The position numbers and the translations under genes were made by a program. The notes beneath the pieces were generated by a model, which did no database searches, was not told the origin of the DNA, and saw only the letters and a program-made list of their open reading frames with translations. Shown here piece after piece: positions 11,040-23,282 of a stretch of DNA of 64,000 bases (position 1 is its first letter; each line of letters opens with the position of its first letter). This DNA comes from Lunularia cruciata (Eukaryota; Streptophyta; Marchantiopsida; Lunulariales; Lunulariaceae), in contig OX419756.1 of the NCBI GenBank assembly GCA_948567375.1, positions 54,042,552 through 54,106,551 on the forward strand, read 5' to 3'.

Positions 11040-13740
11040 TCTCTTTTGTTTCACATGCAGATATGTTCTTGCATTGAGTTTGTGAGGACATGGGATGCCA
11101 CTACGCATGCAAGTATAATGGTAGGCCATTCACTTTAACTCTTGAGATGATGCTAGCAACTTTGACATTGCCACTTGAGAGTGGAAGGAGGAGGTCTATT
11201 CCTTACTCTCTTATGCATGATTGATTTCCCTTACAAGATCAAATAGTGAGAAGGTACTTAGCACAATAGTGCATTTATCCCACATGGAGGCCATTTTTCT
11301 TGATAATTGTTGCTCTTCTTGTCCCTACATACCAGCCAAAGGTAGTGCATAGTATCTTGCACTTATGATGAAGTGGAAGGTAGGGAGGTCTAGAGTACAC
11401 TTGCAACAAGCAAGAGAGGATTATGACAGGGTGGAACTCATGCTCTAGGCAATTAGTGCAGAGATGGTCATCTCACACAAACAGATTTGTTGGCTAGATG
11501 GATGGAGATACAAGGCATTTGTGAGTCATTTTCTCACTCATATGTTCATGGAGAGTGGATTCCTAGATGACAAAGAGGTAGACTGTGATACCATAGTCTG
11601 AGAAGGAACATATCTTCATATGAGGGAGCCAAGGACAAGAGTCAAGATGAGGAGGGTGAGTGAGTCAATTAGTAAGCATGTTTCTTAGAAACACATCATT
11701 TTATCTTTCTCCATGTACCATGATACGTTATGAATAAACTATATTATATATAGAGTACTGCTTTGGATTCACTTGAATGCTTTCTTGAGTTTCATGAATA
11801 AAATTTTCATGTACCCTTATCAAGCTATGTATATGAAAATGATGTTACTTGGAGAGGGAGAGGATGCAAGGAGTCTTTTACATTATCCTTGCAATAGTGC
11901 TCTATGTTACCTCCTCCTTCTCTTGTACGGATGGATGAGCTTCCTTCTTCATTGTTTGTACTTGAATGAGGGACTTGGACAGAGGATTTAGGAAGCTAGG
12001 GAGACGGACTCACAAGAGCATGAGGTTGAGCCTATGTTGGAGAGTCCCATGTAGTGGACGGATAGGATGTTCCATTGACACTTAAAGAGTCATTCTTGGT
12101 GTAGGGAGAAGATTCCTCTAGAGTTACCCTTACCCATAATCAAGTTACCACTAGCTCTACATGCAACAGTAGAGCATGGAGAGAGAGTGATATAGATGCA
12201 ATCTTGGGTGCTAGTGCTAGAGGTGCAGACTCTAGTGAGAGAGTGAGCAATTGGCACAAGACTCAAAGAGAGACTTGGAGAAGAGTGAGAGCTATTGCTG
12301 AGAGAGATTCACCCTTGTGGAGAGAGAGAGTGCCATGGGATGCCTAGAGGAGAGTGAGAGAGTACTCAGCAAGAGAGAGAGGAGACCTGGAGGAGAGTGA
12401 AGAGGAGTTGGAGAGGAGAGATTGAGAGCAGACTAAGAGAGAGAGTTTAAATTTGATGTTAGTGAGAGATAGGGAGAGAGAGATGATTTTATGAGGTTAT
12501 TTGATGAGCTCAAGGTTAGGAGATAGATGGTAGCAAAGGATTATAGGTTTTAGATACTTAACTATTGCTGAGAGCTCCAATTGCCCATGAGAGAGTTGGA
12601 GAGTACTCAAGTTGAGTTGGAGAGATCTGGGGTTGAGTTGGTCAAGGCAAGGACATCCTTAGGGAGGAGGCTCATGAAGATGCAAGGGCCTTTTTGCAAG
12701 AGTAATCATTCAGATGATTTCTAGGAGAGTTTGCTATGCATGAGGAAACCCAGATAGAAAGGATTGACATGATTAGTGAGGAGACCTAGATAGATTGACT
12801 TGAGCATGGATTAGAGATGAGATTTATAGAGGTGTAGATAGAGCCTCACTCGCATGGATTGCCTAGATGAGAGCCATATGTGATGACATCTGATATAGAC
12901 ATCATAGCTTGGAGACCTTGAATTTTGGATGATCTTGCCTCCTTTGCCTCTTTTTAGTCATACTTCTTAAAAAATTGAGTGGTTAGAAGAGAGTAGAGAG
13001 ACACTCACTTGTGAGGTTTCTAGTTGTCTATGCTATGATAGAGGATGAGTGAGTTGAGAGATTTTATTCCCCACTTGTTTTATGCTCATGACTAACAAAG
13101 GAATATCTTGGTTTTGGATATTAGATGTTTAGGAGACATCATATGAGATCGCAATAGTTTCTTGGACCAATGATCTAGATTGGTAGAGAGGGATCAATCC
13201 CATTTAGAGCAAGTAGTACTTTTAGACATATCCTCTATCTTAGTATTAGAAAGTTCATGGAGTATTGTGTGACTCATTTGGACAAATAGCACAAGGTAAG
13301 ACTGCAAGTATTTGTTGAGAGGCATGTGGAGCCATGGTTTCTTACCCGAGGGTGTACACATTGGTGCTTACCTCATGGGTGTGTTTCATGATATAGATGG
13401 ATATTGGGACCAATTTAGAGACTATATTTTTAGACCTTATTTAGGGTTTAGGGTTGCATAATATAGTGATAGTAAATAGTGCGTTCCTACCATGTTGTAG
13501 GAACCATCTACATGGAGCTATTCATCCTCTAGCATTACTCCTTTTTATAGTAGAGTAGATCATTCACATCTATATTTATGTGACAACTTGATAGCTCCTC
13601 TAGATAGATTAAAGAGATATATAGGATCAGCCATTGGGTTTCTCATCCATGAGCTCATCCTAGAGCATAGAAAGGCCATTTAGGACTCTCCTATGCATGA
13701 TGTGGAGTGGGATCTTTTTTGGAGATACAATAGCTGCTTG
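11040..13740 (+). pseudogene. Decayed coding relic of an unidentified mobile element
   Basis: Fragments of protein-like sequence run in mixed frames: near 11110-11330 a block reading FTLTLEMMLATLTLPLESG and further hydrophobic text; near 12230-12720 a GAG/AGA-rich stretch that reads as broken coiled coil; near 13330-13450 a block reading THWCLPHGCVFHDIDGYWDQF. Stops occur every few dozen codons. I do not recognise the family. The layout (globular part, then coiled coil) resembles ORFs of large plant retroelements, but no RT, protease or integrase motif is visible. It sits between the two Harbinger genes, so it may be a nested insertion. Confidence 0.35.
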
Positions 13741-13772
13741 ATATACACACATACACATACACATACACACAA
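13741..13772. repeat. (CACATA)n / CA-rich microsatellite
   Basis: Short run of ACACAT units just after the decayed coding relic. It may mark the tail of an inserted element, but this cannot be shown. Confidence 0.7.
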
Positions 13773-14095
13773 ATCATATATATTTATATACCCATTCCAT
13801 GTGAGTTGTTAATATGGATCATTGCATGAGTTGTTAACATGAAACTTGCTTTTGCACTAAGATACCCCACATAGATACATGGAACCTAAGAAAAACCTGT
13901 GCAATACCAAAAAAATCTGATTGCTCATCACAATATCCTCACTAAACTTGTGAAATATTGCATAAACCTGATGTCTTTGTTGTGATCTCCTCGCAAAACC
14001 TGCACAATACCGGATAAACCGGATTGTTCTACGGAAATTTCCTTGAAAAACCCGCACAAAACATAGCAAATTGATGTGCTTTATTGAAAAATCAA

Positions 14096-14134
14096 CATGA
14101 AATCTGTGGAATCCCTAGATCCACAAATTTCATG
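14096..14134. repeat. 39-bp near-perfect palindrome
   Basis: Two 15-bp arms (CATGAAATCTGTGGA and its complement with one mismatch) separated by 9 bases. It could form a hairpin or be a footprint of a transposon end. No function is claimed. Confidence 0.75.
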
Positions 14135-14466
14135 TGGTACCAAACCTTTTTTTCAAATACCATAGCAAAACTGCTGCAAAACCCAATTGATTTGAGTGCT
14201 TCTCTTTGATTATCACTTGGAGCTAAACCAAATCCAGCTCCATAATATAACTACCTCATAAAATGCTTAAAAATATAAATCTAGATCCATAATACAACCA
14301 GCTCATAACATGCTTAAAATTATAGTGTGTAAATGTGAAAATCAAGGTATTTTACAATGGATAGAAAATGCAAAACAATCATGGAAACTCCTTGAGACAA
14401 ATAGAGATATTGATAGACAATGACCATGAATGTGTTTGGGCCATGCATTCTAGCCTTGAGCATTTG

Positions 14467-15832
14467 CTAGGGCACACCACTTTTACTATTGTTATTGGAA
14501 TTGTCAACAAGGTTACTATTTATGTCCACATGAGTACCATCAATATCAAGTGTAGTATCTGGTTGGAGTATGATATTCATTATACTTTTGATCTCTTCAG
14601 GTGTCTTCCTTGCTTTTGCCAATTCTAAAATCATACAATGAAACCTTTTGGATTTGGAAGTTCTTTCTGTAATTCTCTTCTTCTCTAACTTGGAGAGTAA
14701 ATTTGTCTCTTTAATTCTCCTTTTCTCTAACTTTGAAAATAAAGCTCTTTTTTCTATTTCACCTTTTGAGCTTCTATTTCTACCAATTTTCATCTCTCCT
14801 TGGCCTCTAAAGACTCACTCCTTAACTTGGTCATATTAGAAAGATCTTGGGTAAATGCAAAGAACATTGATGAAAAATGTATCTTTGAAGCATGTGTCTT
14901 TGTGCTAGTTGATGCAGATGGTGTCTTTGTGGAAGAGGAAGGCATCTTGGCACTAGAGACCTATCTTTGCTTCCAGTCTCTTGTTCACCTATTTCCCGTT
15001 CTCCTTCCCTATCATCCTTATGATCTCCCTCTATAACGACTTCCCTTGTAAGTGGTTCCTCATCTTCAAAGGTAATTGGTGGACATGAAAAGTAACCAAA
15101 ATCTGATTTTAATCTACTCTTGTACTCTTGCCCCTTTGATCTGATCTCATCTCTTTGCCCCTTTGATATACTCTTGTCCTCTTACCCTACACATGATACT
15201 CCTCAAAACTGTGAAACAATGGTACATGGAAAAAGTAACTCTTGGGTGCTAGGAATTGAAAACCCCTCCGTGCTAGGACCACAAAACCCATATGTGGGTG
15301 TTTCATTAGCACAGTCCTCATATGGAAATTCCAATGTAACACAAGATCCAATACCCTTTTCTATGACAATCTCCTCCAAAATTCCATTTTCAATCCCTAA
15401 GGATACTAGTGTGTGTGGAGAAATGCTAGTTCTAGAACCAAACATAAGATCCATTCTTGAATAATGTGGACATTGATAATTTGTTTTATCATAATTGGTT
15501 TTCTATCCTTGCTCATTGAGTCCTTCTCTTGTACATTTATCTTTCCATGTTTGTGCAGACTTATAAGAAGCCATGTATTGAGCCCATTTACTCTTCAGTC
15601 TATCTTATGTCATAGATTCTGGAAAACCTTTCCCAAACTTCATTAGATAAGTGGCAATATAGCTAAATGCGGTGCTCTTATGTACAAGTTTCTTACTATT
15701 CCCTTTGTGTATTTGCTTGAAATAGTCAAGGTTTATAGATAATCCAAGATTTGATTATAATGGTGAGATATCATTCTAAATCTATTGTCTTCACCTCCCT
15801 TGGATTTCATGCTTTTGCTTTGACATCTTCAT
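14467..15832 (-). pseudogene. Myb/SANT-like protein of a PIF/Harbinger element, decayed
   Basis: Read on the minus strand, the central part gives LKSKWAQYMASYKSAQTW, then KDKCTREGLNEQG, a stop, and about 17 codons later PHYSRMDLMFGSR. This is the pattern of trihelix/Myb-SANT-like proteins that partner Harbinger transposases: a DNA-binding helix ending in a K-W-x-x-Y-x-x-x-YK stretch and, downstream, a H-Y-x-x-x-x-x-LFGxR-like box. The 3' part (14467-14793) is a Lys/Glu-rich helical tail. Several stops and a frame change break it. In the family this protein helps import the transposase and bind the ends. Known partner genes sit beside the transposase; here they are about 5 kb apart and convergent. 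Confidence 0.5.
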
Positions 15833-18800
15833 AAGAAAAGCCAAAAAATGGACTGAAGGAAACCATGGCAAGAAGAGCTTGAAATTTCAATAAGGGAGAA
15901 TGCAAGGCACAACTAGACTTCTTGGGAGAATGTGGAGGATTTAAATCTACAAGATGGAAGCAACTACTATAGAATGCTCAATATTAGATATACCATGAAA
16001 CATGATCATGCAATTTAATAGGAGGATGGGAGCTTGCTAATAGGAATGGAACTCCCATGTCAAGCGGTTGGAGTTGAGTGCATTCCATAGCCATTGGTCT
16101 TGAATTTTGAATTCTCATTTCCTAGGCTGCCGCACTTACTTCTTTTCTACACTTCCACCCATGAATGCGCTCTGCCAAAATGGTTGCCATCCGCTAAAAA
16201 AATTTTAAATTTTTCATTGAAACTTCCAAACTCCAAGCACAAAGAACTAAGAAACCCACATCAGAGCAATCTCTTCTACCTTGCTCATGGAAGTCATATT
16301 TTGGAAAGAATAAGATAGAATCACTTGTATCACTCGGTTTTGGAGGGAGTTTGATCAAGTGAGAATTGAGGGAGTGGGTCAAAAACAATTAAATTTCACA
16401 TCTATTCAAAATGAAGTAGTTTCCAAATTCAAAATCTGCACAAACACCAGTGCAGTTGCCAAATTGCTTTTGCCCAGGAATCCACATTGTATTAGTCATT
16501 GACCTCTAATCATATTTATTACTATATATTAATTATATTCATTTGAAATCCACCTGTCCTGCCTAATCTCTCGGGCCAATAACTGCCTAATTTCTCATCC
16601 GCAACCGGATATAAAGAAAATGAGATGACCAGTATATTATAAAATTTCCCATAAAATATTTTATAATCCATTTCATTTCTGGGGTAAATAATTATTACGG
16701 GTTCACCTACCCCATAAATATCCCATAGAAATTGCTTTTGAAACCCCGTAATAGTTCACGGGGATAAATATCCATGACCTAGGCAATGAAAGTAAAGACT
16801 TTTCTTTCTAAGATTAAAGTCCCAAGGAAATTCATCTTATTTTATTAGTCTTATTTTCTACCCTTTGATCACCTGGAACAAACCTCACATGAGACTTAAT
16901 ATCTTATCTTCCCCACCATCGGCATTGGATGGAGCGGAATGGGATGAAAGAATCATCTTCAAGTTTCACACAATCACGTGACAAATTTTAGATTGAGAAT
17001 AGCAATATTTTGTGCATTAAATTCATTCATTTTGAGTCAGAAGATTTAGGCTTTACTTATAACCTAATTGCTTGACTCTCGAGTAGTCCTTATAGCATCT
17101 ATGAGCGCTTGATGTCATACTTTAGTTGTAAAATTCTCGTTTTTAATTAAAATCCGATCGAGGACGACCGTTTGTCTCTAAGATAGACTAGAAAGGTACT
17201 GACTAGTTTTTGTTTTTTCACTTCCCTAAATAATATACCATTAAATTTTACAATAGAAAAAGCTAAAATGACACCAATGGCAAGAAGGCGTGGAAAATCA
17301 AGGTGTTCATATGTTCCACTAGTCCTTAATTAAATCTGGATTCTCGTATTTTGAGAATTGAATCTCCTTATTTGATGGAAACAAACATGATCCTTTGGAT
17401 CATGTCCATGTCCTACATATTCCAGTATAGTTCAAAACTCAAAAATCTCGGCAAGATCACTAAGGTGGATTTGGTTTCCCCAAAACACTAGTAACTGAGA
17501 ACCCGTAATAAAACGACAGGGCTTTATATTTTGGATAGTTTTACAATACTCTACAGGGATCCTTGCCAGAAGTAGAACGTCTCTGATTGCCATGTAGTTG
17601 GCTAACAGCCTAATCCCATGCACTTAAACCTATCACCTCTGTAAGTTTGCCAAACTCGTTCTTTCTATGTGTATATTCTGAAAACAGTGCAAGCATAATA
17701 CTATACACCTTGCATCAGCAGCAAAGTGGAGGTAGGTTGCCCAGTGGGCACCGATTCAATTTCTTTGACCTACTCCTAAGCTGGCAATAAACAACACTGC
17801 CCATTTATTCCAATGTTACGCAACTTGTAGAACTTGAATAGTGGATTCAGATCGATTACCTATTGTCAATGATGTTACCCAACTTGCCTTCCCTCTTGAA
17901 GAGGTCAGATTTCGAACAAATGTAAGTACTGAGGCTCTTCAGCTTCTAAAGTTTAAGGTAGAGAGTAGTATGAGAAATGAATAGTTGCCACGAAGCTGTT
18001 GTGGAATGTAATATCTTCTTGTTTGAGAAATTGGCACAGATGGTTCTTGCAGGTCAGCTACTGGTCCAGAGAATTTGATATTGTCCTCATGAGCAATGAT
18101 GTCCTGAAAGTTGCGGGCTTTCAAGGAACATCTTTTCTCACGCATGAAAGATCCATTATGAGAACCCATTAACACGAAGAATCTGTATACCCCAGGAATA
18201 TTTCACTTCAAAACAAAGTTTCCACTCGTTAGCAATAATTTGTGTTCGTGGAGAAACCTCGTCATAATCAGTTGACTAACAAGTCAGCCGATTATCGGTT
18301 ACCAAGTATTCTCCAATACGACTGGTTTTCATTTATTTATTGATCCTCTTGACGACCAAAAAAAACAGTACTAGAGACATAAGAGAGTACGAGAAATATC
18401 ATCAAAATTTATGTACTTACCTCTCGTACGAAGTCCATTTGATTGGATCAGCTATATAGACCATATGACAGAGTAGAATGAAATAGTTGTGGTACATAAC
18501 CCAAAGCTCCCTTCCGAACAAGTTAAAGAGTTGTTTTTCTTCTCTTAGCAAATTGTTGGATCCCATCCACAGTTAAACATAGGTTGTATTGACCAACACG
18601 ATATCCTAGACCGTCATAAAGTGGAAACGATATGTCATTCAAAACAGAAGAGTTGACCTGCGTGATTGTGGAACATGGATGCGAGACCCAATCCATATCC
18701 ATATGATGAGAAACTCATAAAATAGCAACGCAAACACGAACCCATCGGACACGACAAGCGCTGCTAGCCGCCAACATTCCACGAGATTTTTTTAAGCCTC

Positions 18801-19035
18801 CGGTAAGATAAACACGAAAAATATGTAGAATTATCAAATAATAAAAAATTTAGAATAATAAAAATCATGTAGAATAAAAAAGAAGACTACTCAACTTTTT
18901 TTTTATAAAATATAAAAACTTGAGATGAACTCTCTTTTTTGTGTGTGTTGAAGCTGGAAGATTATAAATAATCATTTACGGTTTTTAGAGGGGGAACTTT
19001 AGTAACCTATCTCAATAAAGTATATGATTGGTAGA
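15833..19035. other. Intergenic DNA, no gene recognised
   Basis: Short frames on both strands (for example 17432-17623 and 17939-18175, both minus) have no motif I know. The AT-rich stretch 18780-19020 next to the psbB fossil may also be plastid spacer or psbT-end DNA. A short match around 18975-19000 to the end of psbT is possible but unproven. Confidence 0.4.
16681..16762. repeat. Imperfect inverted repeat, MITE-like or hairpin
   Basis: GGGGTAAATAATTATTACGGGTT at 16681-16704 is mirrored by AACCCCGTAATAGTTCACGGGG at about 16741-16762, with an AT-rich loop of about 36 bases. No coding content. It may be a short nonautonomous element or a structural palindrome. Confidence 0.4.
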
Positions 19036-19245
19036 AGGATGATTACCGATATAATCACAAAAAGCTAAATTTTCAGGAATTTTAGACCAAGCTTATGACA
19101 AACTAAGATTTTCCTATTTACTAGAACGAATTCGACGATCTATTTCTTGTTGAAAAAAACCTTGATCCCATTGATAACGAGTAGGTCCGAATAATTCAAT
19201 TGGAGTTGCTGCAGATCCATACCACATAGTTCCAGCAACGACAAA
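19036..19245 (-). pseudogene. psbB: Nuclear copy of a plastid psbB (CP47) fragment
   Basis: The minus strand is one frame of 70 codons that reads [20 protein letters not shown], then [20 protein letters not shown], then (after a TAG) ENLSLS, a TAA, and AWSKIPENLAFCDYIGNHP. This is the psbB region coding a conserved part of the photosystem II core antenna protein CP47. Two in-frame stops and several replacements (for example FCDYIGNHP for the usual FYDYIGNNP) show that it is dead. The rest of psbB is absent on both sides. It is therefore a NUPT (plastid DNA moved to the nucleus), not a functional gene. The DRRIR...SK...ENLSLS form is the one I recall from non-seed plants. Confidence 0.92.
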
Positions 19246-22200
19246 AGATTGATTCCATTGGTATGACATTGATTGATTCCTCTACAGACCAATACGCAAA
19301 CACTGTCGAGACAAAGCAAGATCGAAGTCCAGAAAATAGTCCCACTCTATCTTTTCTAACTTGTTTCTGAAAGCAAAGCTCTGGTCATGAGAAGAGATGG
19401 CCAAAAGTCGATGAACGAAAAGGGGAAATGTGGTCAAATCTGATCATTCACCGCATCATTGCTGCTGGTTGGAGATAGAAAATTTCTAAAGAATACGCGA
19501 AACGTGGGCAGTGGCGTACTGTCAGGAGCGACCGGCCAACTAGAGCAGCTATGGCAGCCTTTGGGGTTCATGGCTCCCTCCAGGCACACCGCGACTGATG
19601 CCTTGCACAGTTGGCGGGCTGGAAAGTCGGAAAGTTGATGACTTTCTCTGAATCACATCGTTCAAGGCACATTATATTTTGCGACGATAGAAGACGGCGC
19701 AAGTAGGCACGCTCCTCGATTGGGTCTTTAACCGGAAACGTTTTGTACTAAGCATCTGTATAGAATTAATTTTTGACGATTTGAGGACACTTGTTATATA
19801 ATGCGTTATGTTAGAAATTTAGTGTGTCTATCAAAATTAGATGAAACAAGAACTGTTGAGAGAATGAAAAAACATATTTAACCTTGACGATTGAATATGT
19901 ATAAACGTCAGTTAATATACACCTCAAAATACGGGAACTCTTCTCCTCTATTTGAACTACTAAACATGACTAAACAACTGTAATTTATATTCATGTCAAA
20001 CATCGGGGAGGACATTCTAGCTTGGTAATATTAGGGGGTTTCAGAAATAGGTTTGACGGATGTCTACGGGATAAATAACAAACTTCGTAACTTTTTTTTT
20101 AGTGAACTTTGTAGGGAGATGAGTGCTAACAAATGAACGCTTCATAAATTATTATACGGTATATCACATGCAATTTGCATTCATTTATAAAAATCAGACG
20201 CTATACTACGGATGTTTAGGAGTTTCATAGTGAAATAAATGACTGTCAAAAGAGATGATGTGGCTTCTTGAGAAAGTTGCCACGTTTTTTTTGTGGGTGA
20301 TTTTTAAAGTGGTATTTATGAAAATTTTGGCAGATCCAAAATGCCGCTCTCAACTATTTCATATTCAAATTCAAATTCAAATTCACCATCTGCAAATGCG
20401 AATGCTGTGCAAATGCTCTTGTCAGTAAATTAAACTGGTGGGTTTTGTAGTTTTGCATTGGTGTGTTTGTTCATATCCATATATATTAGTGTGGTGAGGG
20501 AGATAGCTTGAGTTATGGAAAATGATTTGCATCATCTTACTGTAATCAAGAAATTAATTGGAGATCAAGGAATTTTATTCCAAAAAGACAACAAAAATTT
20601 AGCAAAAACCTGATTACAATGGAGGCTCACATTTGGATCAAAATCAACTTGCACTATTAAGCGACTACCCGCGGCAACTAGCATCAACCAGCATCAACGA
20701 GCATGTATGGGCTTTGAGCGCCATCGAGTGGCTACAAGCAACGACGAGCAATAACGAGCAGCGATGAGCAATGACGAGAAAAATCCCATTTAATCCTAAA
20801 TTAACATATTAAATCCAATATATATCATGTTCCTGCTCATCTAGTGTTTAAATTTGTCAACTTTTGATTATCATGGGTATTCTCAAACATCATGGATTCT
20901 CTCTACTGCGGCCTCGGTTGTCTAGTGTATAAATTTATCAACTTTTGATTATCATGGGTGTTCTTGAACATCATGGATACTCTCTTTGGTGGCTGCCATT
21001 TTCATTTTAATTCTAAATGATAAATTTTATTAACTCTAATATGTAATAATGATAACTGAAAATTATTTATTTCTTATTTTCTATAAACCATCTCATATAG
21101 AATGTGTTAATAATAAGGTATTTGGTCATAAGGATATTTTTTTTTCATGTAATTTTTAATATCTATTTAATCAATATTTCATAACTATCTATATAAAAGA
21201 TTATGAAACTTCTTATAACTATTTCTGAAATCCCCTATTGCTACCGGTGAAAGACTTCTCTAGTTGGGACGCTGAGTCCGCTTGTCGACACGTCGCCAGA
21301 GTGTTTTCATGTACAAGATACGTGAAAGAGTCACGAAGCGCGGGAGTTTGGTTCCGGACGGTTACACGTAGTAGACCCTCCAGCAGTGGCATCGACCATA
21401 ACTTTAGAAGTCTGGAATATACCACGCTGCCACGACGCTAGATGTCATAGTACATAGCTATGGCGGTCAAAATTGCGGTCAAAGTCACCATAAATTTGGT
21501 TGTCTCGAGCGACCTTTGTGTGTTGGAAGCGACAGATTCATCACGGCTTTCGGCTGCAGTGCGCTTGTTTGGTGGGGTCCACCACTCTTTGACGCTGTCA
21601 GAATGTTCGGAGCGTCATTTGAGAGCGAAGACCAGAGTTTGTCTGATACCTTTGTCATGCATCCACCTCAGCTAGGTGATCATGATCAGATGATTCTATC
21701 TCGCATGTGGGGAGGTACAGTACTGTACTGCGTAGTAGGTGATGCACATCCGCTCCTACGATGTGGTCGATTGTTCCTATCACACGGCTGCAGTGATTCG
21801 GCAAAGCATACTGTCATGAGAGTCTCTGTCGATCGGGAATGCTGTTGCATCGTTAGATTGTAACCCTAATGCACATGAGCAGTTCGCATACGGCAGCGTA
21901 GGCAGCATTGAGGACGACGATTTTGTTTTCACGTATGCGGGGGCGTTCCCGCATCTTTGTTCATTTTCCTGATACGGAAACGCGGACGGTGTTATGGAAG
22001 TTCCACTCTTGGGTCACACGGAAAAATTATTTAGGTTCAACACACAGATTTCAAACCATCCCAAACTACTATGGCATTTATTTCATTCAGAGTTTCTCCG
22101 TGCAATATGGTATTCAAGATGTAGGAAGAATCTTTGATGAGATCATACTGCATAAGGAAGATAAAGGGGGTGTCCTTTCTCAGATGTTCTAGACTGTCAA

Positions 22201-23282
22201 GGTTTGACTTTTTATATAAACTTCTCATTTCACGACTACTAAACTCTAGATGAAACTCCTGATTCGGAAGATTCAACTCCCTTCACAGCTCATCAGCTAA
22301 AACGTCGTTAGTTGTTGTGTGCAAGTATGCGCTGGGTAAGCCCAGACGTGTATGGTGCGCCGAGATTCTGAACAGTATTCGTGGTTTCCTTTCCTCTCAG
22401 CTTGGGTGTTCAGTTCCCTTACCAAGAGCCTCTTGTGAGAAAATATTTAAAAAGTTTCAAATCCTGTCTCTAGCAATTGGTGAATTATGCTTGCCGACCT
22501 CCACAAATAGTGTAGGCGGTTTCTTTCGATAGGTGAAGCTATGTCCGGTGCTCTTTTCGGTCTGTGTCGCTGTTTGGAGAAAGGCAACCGGTAGTCGGGT
22601 CAAAAGCGTCAAAGAAGGCTGGGTCAAAGAAGTCATGGGCGATGATGAGGGTCTTGGTGCAGACAAAGCTGCAGTCCTATCATCTTTCCCATCACCTTGT
22701 CTAAAAAAGATTTAATAATGCGGAGGGTGTATGTATACACGGCAGCTGCCGACAAATAACTCGGCAGGTCGGACACAACGAACAGGACCAGGGCGATCAG
22801 CACAACAAAGTGGATGTGTCACGGATAAGCCTGGACAAGACTCTAGAGCATAGCACCATGTAAGGAAAATTCAGTGTGATTGGGAGGTGATACTGGTAGA
22901 CAGAAGAGAAGTATGAAAAGCCCGACTTCAGTAGAAATGCCGTTGCGACTGTGTATGAAAGGAGACATGTGTCTCAACTAATGAAGATTCGTTACCTTTT
23001 CGTAATGTACAAGGTGAGATTTCTTCTAGATATCTCTATCACCGGGCCATCTACCAGCCTTCACCTACTGTACACAGTATAGCCGCAGGGTGTCGCATCC
23101 CAGAACCAGGGAAAGACCATTCTCTTTCTCGCTACCTAATCTACCACACGTTGATTATCTAACATCTGTCTTCTGAGTCATCTACCACACAGCTCGACCT
23201 GGTAAAAATGTACTGTACAGCAAAACAGCCCACCGATTGAGGACGGTATGTTTACATTGTTGGACAACTTAACTTAGAGATA
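19246..23282. other. Gene-island spacer left of the U-box gene, no gene recognised
   Basis: From about 21230 on, base composition is more GC- and CpG-rich, like the neighbouring genes. Open frames at 21516-21863 (+), 21908-22192 (+) and 22457-22666 (-) overlap one another and show no domain or splice logic. They may be UTR, noncoding transcript or chance. Small repeats near 20640-20770 (AGCAACGACG-like units) and at 20842-20984 lie here. Confidence 0.4.
20842..20984. repeat. 63-bp direct repeat, two copies
   Basis: TAGTGTTTAAATTTGTCAAC at 20842 and TAGTGTATAAATTTATCAAC at 20922 each begin a copy of about 63 bp that also shares TTTTGATTATCATGGGT and CATCATGGAT. The copies are separated by 17 bases and differ at a handful of sites. 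Noncoding. Confidence 0.85.

Noticed and set aside
19036-19245. Functional psbB or a plastome contig
   Set aside because: Two in-frame stops, missing ends and nuclear genes on both sides.
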